A DNA stretch of 64,000 nt, from contig NZ_FRAP01000025.1 of assembly GCF_900142365.1 (NCBI RefSeq), positions 50,576 through 114,575 on the forward strand, given 5' to 3'. Position numbers and translations under genes: made by a program. This document shows positions 60,247 to 64,000 of the stretch, one piece after another. The notes beneath the pieces are model-generated. The model was given only the letters and a program-made list of their open reading frames with translations. It was not told where the DNA came from and did no database searches. Positions within the stretch are counted from its first letter, which is position 1, and each line of letters starts with the position of its first letter. This DNA is from Pseudonocardia thermophila. GTDB taxonomy: Bacteria > Actinomycetota > Actinomycetes > Mycobacteriales > Pseudonocardiaceae.

Positions 60247-60258
60247 GGGGAGGCCGCG

Positions 60259-61065
60259 GTGCCGAGCATCCAGTTGCCCGAGGTGCGGCTGCACCTCACC
60301 GACGAACCCGCCGACCAGCCGGCGGGCCGTCCGGCGCTCCTCGTCCACGGCTGGCTCGACAGCTCCGACACCTGGATCCACCTGTTGCCGGAGCTGCGCC
60401 GCACCCGCCGGGTGGTGGCCCCGGACCTGCGCGGGCACGGCAACAGCGAAGCCCCCGACTCCCGCTACGACGCCGCGGAGCTGGCGGGTGACCTGGCCGC
60501 GCTGATCACCGCGCTCGAGCTCGCGCCGGTCGTCGCCGTCGCGCACTCCATGGGGGCGTCGCTGATGTCTCGGGTCGCCGTCGAGCACCCGGAGCTGGTG
60601 CACGCCCTCGTCCTGGTCGATCCCGACTACGGCGGCGATCCGCGCGACCGCGAGCGGATGCTGGCGATCGCCGAGCAACCCGATCCGCGGGCCGTGGTGC
60701 GGGACGTGGCGCGGATGGTCGCCGCCGGGCCCGACGCCCGCACCGCTGCGCCGCACCTGCGCGAGTGGCACCAGCAGACGCTCGCCCGGGTGCCGCCGTT
60801 CGTCGTGCAGCGCAGCATGCACGCGAACCTCGTCGCGCCCAGCTCCATCCGGTTCCGGCCCGAGGCGGAGGAGCTGCTGGCGAAGCGGCACCAGCCGGTG
60901 CTGGCGTTCCACCGCGACCCCGCCCGCGCCGCGCTCGACCGCTCCCTGAGCCGGCACCCGCTCACCCGCGTGGTCGAGGTGCCCGGCACCGGCCACTGGA
61001 TCCACCAGGAACATCCGCGGTTGGTCGCCGACACGGTCGCCGACTGGCTCCGCGAGATCGACTGA
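60259..61065 (+). CDS. Alpha/beta hydrolase
   Basis: 268 residues from GTG 60259 with GGGGAGG. LLVHGWLDSSDTWIHLLPEL, PDLRGHGNSEAP, Ser nucleophile in VAVAHSMGASLMSRVAVEHP, and His in PGTGHWIHQEHPRLVAD complete a classical triad. It could cleave a ring-opened product or an ester. Followed by the MFS gene after 31 bp. Confidence 0.86.
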   Translation: MPSIQLPEVRLHLTDEPADQPAGRPALLVHGWLDSSDTWIHLLPELRRTRRVVAPDLRGHGNSEAPDSRYDAAELAGDLAALITALELAPVVAVAHSMGASLMSRVAVEHPELVHALVLVDPDYGGDPRDRERMLAIAEQPDPRAVVRDVARMVAAGPDARTAAPHLREWHQQTLARVPPFVVQRSMHANLVAPSSIRFRPEAEELLAKRHQPVLAFHRDPARAALDRSLSRHPLTRVVEVPGTGHWIHQEHPRLVADTVADWLREID

Positions 61066-61096
61066 ACCCGTTCGCAGGACAACTCGGAGGAGAACG

Positions 61097-62398
61097 ATGA
61101 CGGTCAACGGTGATCGCGCCGCCGCGATCACGACGGAATCCCCGCCGCCGGGCTACAGTGCGGTGCGCGCCTGGACGGTCACCGCGGCCGTCGTCGGCGC
61201 GGTCGTGGTGGTGTTCCTCGACAAGGCCCTGCTGGGCCTGGTCGCCAACCCGATGCGGGCCGAGCTGGACCTGTCCTCGACGGCGTTCGGCGCGCTGGGC
61301 AGCGCATCGCACGTCCTGCAGGTCGCCGCCTGCCTCGGCATCGGGCTGCTGGCCAACCGGATCTCCCCGCGCTGGCTGCTGCTCGTCTCCGGCGTGCTGT
61401 GGGCCATCGGGCAGGTGCCGGCGCTGCTCGCCACGACGGCCGCCGCGGTGATCGTCAGCCGGCTGCTCGTCGGCGCCGCGGAGGGCCCGGTGGTGCCGCT
61501 GCTGCACACGATGGCCTACTCGTGGTTCCCCAACGAGCGCCGCGGCCTGCCCGCCTCCTTGATCACCAGCGGGTCGGCCGTCGCGAAGGTCGCGCTGCTG
61601 CCGGTGCTGACCATCGTCATCGTCGCGCTCGGCTGGCGCAGCGGGTTCCTCGTCGTCGGGCTGCTCGCCCTGGTCTGGACAGTGGTCTGGTACTTCGTCG
61701 GCCGCACCGGCCCGTACGCCACCGACCAGCCGAAGGCGGACGAGCCAGCGCCGGAGCAGGGACCGGCCGTCCGCTGGACCCGCCTGCTGCGCAGTCGCAC
61801 GTTCCTCACCTCCGCGTTCGTCTACTTCGCGCAGGGCGCGCTCGCCGGGGTGGTGTTCACCTGGCTGCCGTCGTACTTCGAGAACGGGCTCGGGTTCACC
61901 GCCACCCAGTCCGGGGTGCTGTACGCGCTGCCGAGCGCGATGGGGATCGTCGCGCTGATCCTCGTCGGCACGCTGGGCGACCGGATGCTGCGCCGCGGCG
62001 TCAGCTCCCGCACCGTCCGCGCCACGGCGGGCGGCATCGTGCTCGCCGTCTCCGGCGCGCTGCTGTGCCTGCTGCCGTGGGTGACCTCGGCGGTCCTCGC
62101 GATCGCGCTCCTCGTCGTCGGCTACGGGTTCTCGGTCACGGTGAACACCGTGGCGATCCCGATGGTCGCCGAGCTGGCCCCGGCCGAGAAGCGAGCCGGT
62201 GCGCTGGCCGTGCTGATCGCGGCCGGGAGCAGCGCCGGCATCGTGAGCCCGCTGATCACCGGCATGATCCTCGACGCGACCTCGTCGCCGACCGCGGGCT
62301 ACACCACCGCGTTCCTGCTCTGCGGCGGGCTGCTGGTGCTCGCCTCGGTGCTGTTCGCCCTCCTGCCCGATCCCCGCCGAGACACGGTGGCCCGATGA
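61097..62398 (+). CDS. MFS transporter (anion:cation symporter type)
   Basis: 433 residues from ATG 61097 with GGAGGAG. Twelve hydrophobic segments, e.g. TAAVVGAVVVVFLDKALLGL at the N-terminus, LLVGAAEGPVVPLLHTMAYS (helix 4-5 region), and GYTTAFLLCGGLLVLASVLF at the end. The family imports organic anions such as aromatic or sugar acids. Its stop overlaps the nitroreductase start. Confidence 0.9.
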   Translation: MTVNGDRAAAITTESPPPGYSAVRAWTVTAAVVGAVVVVFLDKALLGLVANPMRAELDLSSTAFGALGSASHVLQVAACLGIGLLANRISPRWLLLVSGVLWAIGQVPALLATTAAAVIVSRLLVGAAEGPVVPLLHTMAYSWFPNERRGLPASLITSGSAVAKVALLPVLTIVIVALGWRSGFLVVGLLALVWTVVWYFVGRTGPYATDQPKADEPAPEQGPAVRWTRLLRSRTFLTSAFVYFAQGALAGVVFTWLPSYFENGLGFTATQSGVLYALPSAMGIVALILVGTLGDRMLRRGVSSRTVRATAGGIVLAVSGALLCLLPWVTSAVLAIALLVVGYGFSVTVNTVAIPMVAELAPAEKRAGALAVLIAAGSSAGIVSPLITGMILDATSSPTAGYTTAFLLCGGLLVLASVLFALLPDPRRDTVAR

Positions 62399-63045
62399 TC
62401 AAGACGCTCGATCTCACCGCCGAGGAACTGCTCACCACGACCCGCGCGGTGCGCCGCAGGCTCGATCTCGACCGGCCCGTCGATCCCGCGCTGATCGAGG
62501 AGTGCGTGCGGATCGCGACGCAGGCGCCGACCGGCCGGAACCGGCAGCGGTGGAGCTTCGTCGTCGTCACCGATCCCGAGCGGAAGGCCGCGCTGGCCGA
62601 TGTGTGGCGGCGCGGTACCGCGGTCGGCAGCGCCCCCATGCCGGAGGAGGACGTCCGCCGCGCCTACGCCCACCCGGGCACGATGGAGAAGATCTACGCC
62701 GGGGTCGAGTACCTGCACCGCACCATGCACCGGATGCCGGCGCTGGTCGTCCCGTGCATCACCGGGCGCACGGACGACGCGCCGATCGTCGAGCAGGCCG
62801 GCACGTGGGGCTCGATCCTGCCGGCCGTGTGGAGCTTCATGCTGGCCGCGCGGCTGCACGGGCTCGGCACCTGCTGGACCACCTCCCACCTGCACTACGA
62901 GGAGGAAGCGGCCGAGGTGCTCGGCATCGACCACGACCGCGTCATGCAGGTGGCGCTCACCCCGCTCGCGCACACCGTCGGCACCTCGTTCCGGCCGGGC
63001 AAGCGGGTGCCGGTCGACGAGGTGCTGCACTGGGAGCACTGGTGA
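62395..63045 (+). CDS. Nitroreductase family FMN oxidoreductase
   Basis: 216 residues from ATG 62395 (ATGA overlap). TTTRAVRRRLDLDRPVDPAL, ATQAPTGRNRQRWSFVVV and SILPAVWSFMLAARLHGLGT match its paralog at 25788-26447 closely. FMN-binding reductase, possibly of an enone or quinone intermediate. Stop overlaps the next GTG start. Confidence 0.9.
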   Translation: MIKTLDLTAEELLTTTRAVRRRLDLDRPVDPALIEECVRIATQAPTGRNRQRWSFVVVTDPERKAALADVWRRGTAVGSAPMPEEDVRRAYAHPGTMEKIYAGVEYLHRTMHRMPALVVPCITGRTDDAPIVEQAGTWGSILPAVWSFMLAARLHGLGTCWTTSHLHYEEEAAEVLGIDHDRVMQVALTPLAHTVGTSFRPGKRVPVDEVLHWEHW

Positions 63046-63941
63046 TCCGCTACTCCTACGCGACGATCGCGCTGCCCACGCTGACCCCGGACGAGGCGGT
63101 GGCGCACGCAGCCGCGGCCGGCTACCGGGGCCTGGAGTGGAAGGTGGGAGAGTCCCCGTCCGCGATGGGCAGCAGCGCCGCGAGGTTCCTGCTCGGCAAC
63201 CGCTGCACGCTCGCCGTCGACCCGGTCGACGGCGAGCGCGCAGCGGCCCTGTGCGCCGACGCCGGGCTCGCGGTCGTCGGCCTCGCCCCGTACGTGCAGA
63301 CCGGCGATCTCGCCGCCCTGGAGCAGGTGCTGGACGTCGCCGTGGCCGCGGGCGCCCCGCAGATCCGCTGGCAGGGTCCGCGCCCACGCCCCGGCGGCCC
63401 CGCGTACCGGGAGCTGTTCGCGCAGGCGAGCGCGTTCCTCGACGAGGCCGAGCAGCGCGCGGCCCGCCGCGGCGTGCGCATCGTGGTCGAGCTGCACCAG
63501 CACACGATCTTCCCCAGCGCCTCGCTCGCCCTGCGCGCGGTCGGCCATCGCGACCCCGCCCACGTCGGCGTGATCTACGACGTGGGCAACCTCGTCGTCG
63601 AGGGCTACGAGAACCACCGCATCGCCCTCGAGCTGCTCGGCCCCCACCTGCACCACGTCCACCTGAAGAACGCCGCGATCGGGCCGGTGGAGGGGGCCGG
63701 CCCGACGCGGCTGCACCGGCCGCGCTGGAGCCCGCTCGACGACGGCTCGGTCGACGTGCCCGGGTTCCTCGATCTGCTGGCGGAGACCGGGTACGCGGGG
63801 TGGGTGTCGCTGGAGGACCTCAGCACCGAGCGCGATCCGCTGGCCACCCTGCGGCACAACGCCGAGGTGCTGAGCGCGATCGGGGCGCCCGGCTGGCTAC
63901 CCCGCGAGGAGTTTCCCGGCGTTGGGGACGATCGGGGGTAG
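63042..63941 (+). CDS. Xylose-isomerase-like TIM-barrel protein
   Basis: 299 residues from GTG 63042. Strands and ligands: YSYATIALPTLTPDEAVAHA, GVRIVVELHQHTIFPSASLA (Glu/His), VGVIYDVGNLVVEGYENHRI (Asp), LHHVHLKNAAI (His) and GWVSLEDLSTERDPLATLRH (Glu). Sugar phosphate isomerase/epimerase family, second copy in the catabolic region. Its 3' end overlaps the convergent racemase-like gene by 45 bp, so the last dozen codons are shared DNA. Confidence 0.83.
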   Translation: MIRYSYATIALPTLTPDEAVAHAAAAGYRGLEWKVGESPSAMGSSAARFLLGNRCTLAVDPVDGERAAALCADAGLAVVGLAPYVQTGDLAALEQVLDVAVAAGAPQIRWQGPRPRPGGPAYRELFAQASAFLDEAEQRAARRGVRIVVELHQHTIFPSASLALRAVGHRDPAHVGVIYDVGNLVVEGYENHRIALELLGPHLHHVHLKNAAIGPVEGAGPTRLHRPRWSPLDDGSVDVPGFLDLLAETGYAGWVSLEDLSTERDPLATLRHNAEVLSAIGAPGWLPREEFPGVGDDRG

Positions 63942-64000
63942 GCCGAGTTCTTGCAGGATGCGGTAGGTGGTGGCGGTGGCGGCGGTCAGGACGGGGAGGC
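63897..64000 (-). CDS. Asp/Glu racemase or maleate-isomerase-like protein, C-terminal end (partial)
   Basis: Only the last 33 codons are inside the window: LPVLTAATATTYRILQELGL then PPIVPNAGKLLAG and TAG at 63897. The pattern (a buried PV-T/S-A strand, a helix, and a terminal GxLLAG) resembles the end of Asp/Glu racemase, arylmalonate decarboxylase and maleate cis-trans isomerase proteins. A maleate isomerase would fit ring-cleavage chemistry, but the fragment is too short to decide. Confidence 0.5.
   Translation of the reverse strand, partial: LPVLTAATATTYRILQELGLPPIVPNAGKLLAG

Overview
The window is very GC-rich, uses GTG as a start codon very often, and packs genes into tightly overlapping operons. 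Its families (LLM monooxygenases, acyl-CoA ligases, TetR/IclR/PucR regulators, 13E12/DUF222 relics with actinobacterial LexA boxes) point to an actinobacterium, most likely a soil member of the Pseudonocardiales such as Pseudonocardia. That genus call is inference. No tRNA, rRNA, CRISPR array, complete insertion sequence or replication origin was seen.

1-18.5 kb is accessory and catabolic: the tail of a CitE/HpcH-family gene, a methyltransferase, a doubly frameshifted LuxR-type regulator, an SDR, a membrane-anchored Hsp70-like protein, acetoacetate-CoA ligase with an LLM oxidoreductase, an acyl-CoA ligase/LLM/SDR operon facing a TetR regulator, an L,D-transpeptidase, a P450 with an AraC regulator, and gene fragments (chimeric TetR, methyltransferase and 3-hydroxyisobutyrate dehydrogenase scraps, a DUF222 relic with an SOS box). 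18.7-24.8 kb is central metabolism: gcvT-gcvH-glyA-sdaA under a tandem glycine riboswitch, then a glutamate-synthase-like protein. 24.9-30 kb holds hydrolases, a nitroreductase and a LysR regulator.

30-48.5 kb is the most interesting part. It encodes a bacterial microcompartment (BMC): two hexameric shell proteins, one trimeric tandem shell protein, one pentameric vertex protein, an EutJ-like ATPase, a CoA-acylating-type aldehyde dehydrogenase, a zinc alcohol dehydrogenase, a malate-dehydrogenase-type enzyme fused to an N-terminal extension that may bind shell or cargo, and a GAF-PucR regulator. A divergent operon encodes an unrecognised beta-rich protein, a HAD phosphatase with a possible encapsulation tail, and a tyrosine-phosphatase-like enzyme. 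Converging on it is a four-gene operon for a split dikinase-like phosphotransferase: a free phosphohistidine swivel domain, an unrecognised 477-residue protein, a 205-residue helper, and a PPDK-like protein whose pyruvate/PEP domain looks degenerate. The three promoter regions (orphan BMC-H, divergent BMC core, dikinase operon) share a 28-bp dyad, GGGACAA-N14-GTTGTCC, so they look like one regulon. A working model, which is inference, is ATP-dependent phosphorylation of an unknown small substrate, conversion to an aldehyde, oxidation in the shell, and internal NAD recycling by the fused dehydrogenase. An arsenic/cadmium cassette and a second DUF222/SOS relic lie between the orphan BMC-H and the main operon.

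48.6-52.3 kb is a lactate-utilisation operon (lutABC) with its GntR regulator and a clear operator. 52.3-64 kb is an aromatic/cyclic-compound catabolic region: IclR and LysR regulators, three SDRs, a SnoaL-like protein, two xylose-isomerase-like TIM barrels, a hydroxyquinol-1,2-dioxygenase-type enzyme, two MFS transporters, a hydrolase, a nitroreductase, and the tail of an Asp/Glu-racemase-like gene. Four reading-frame breaks (two in the LuxR gene, one in an MFS gene, one in an SDR gene) are each explained by about one base in a GC run and could be real decay or sequence error.
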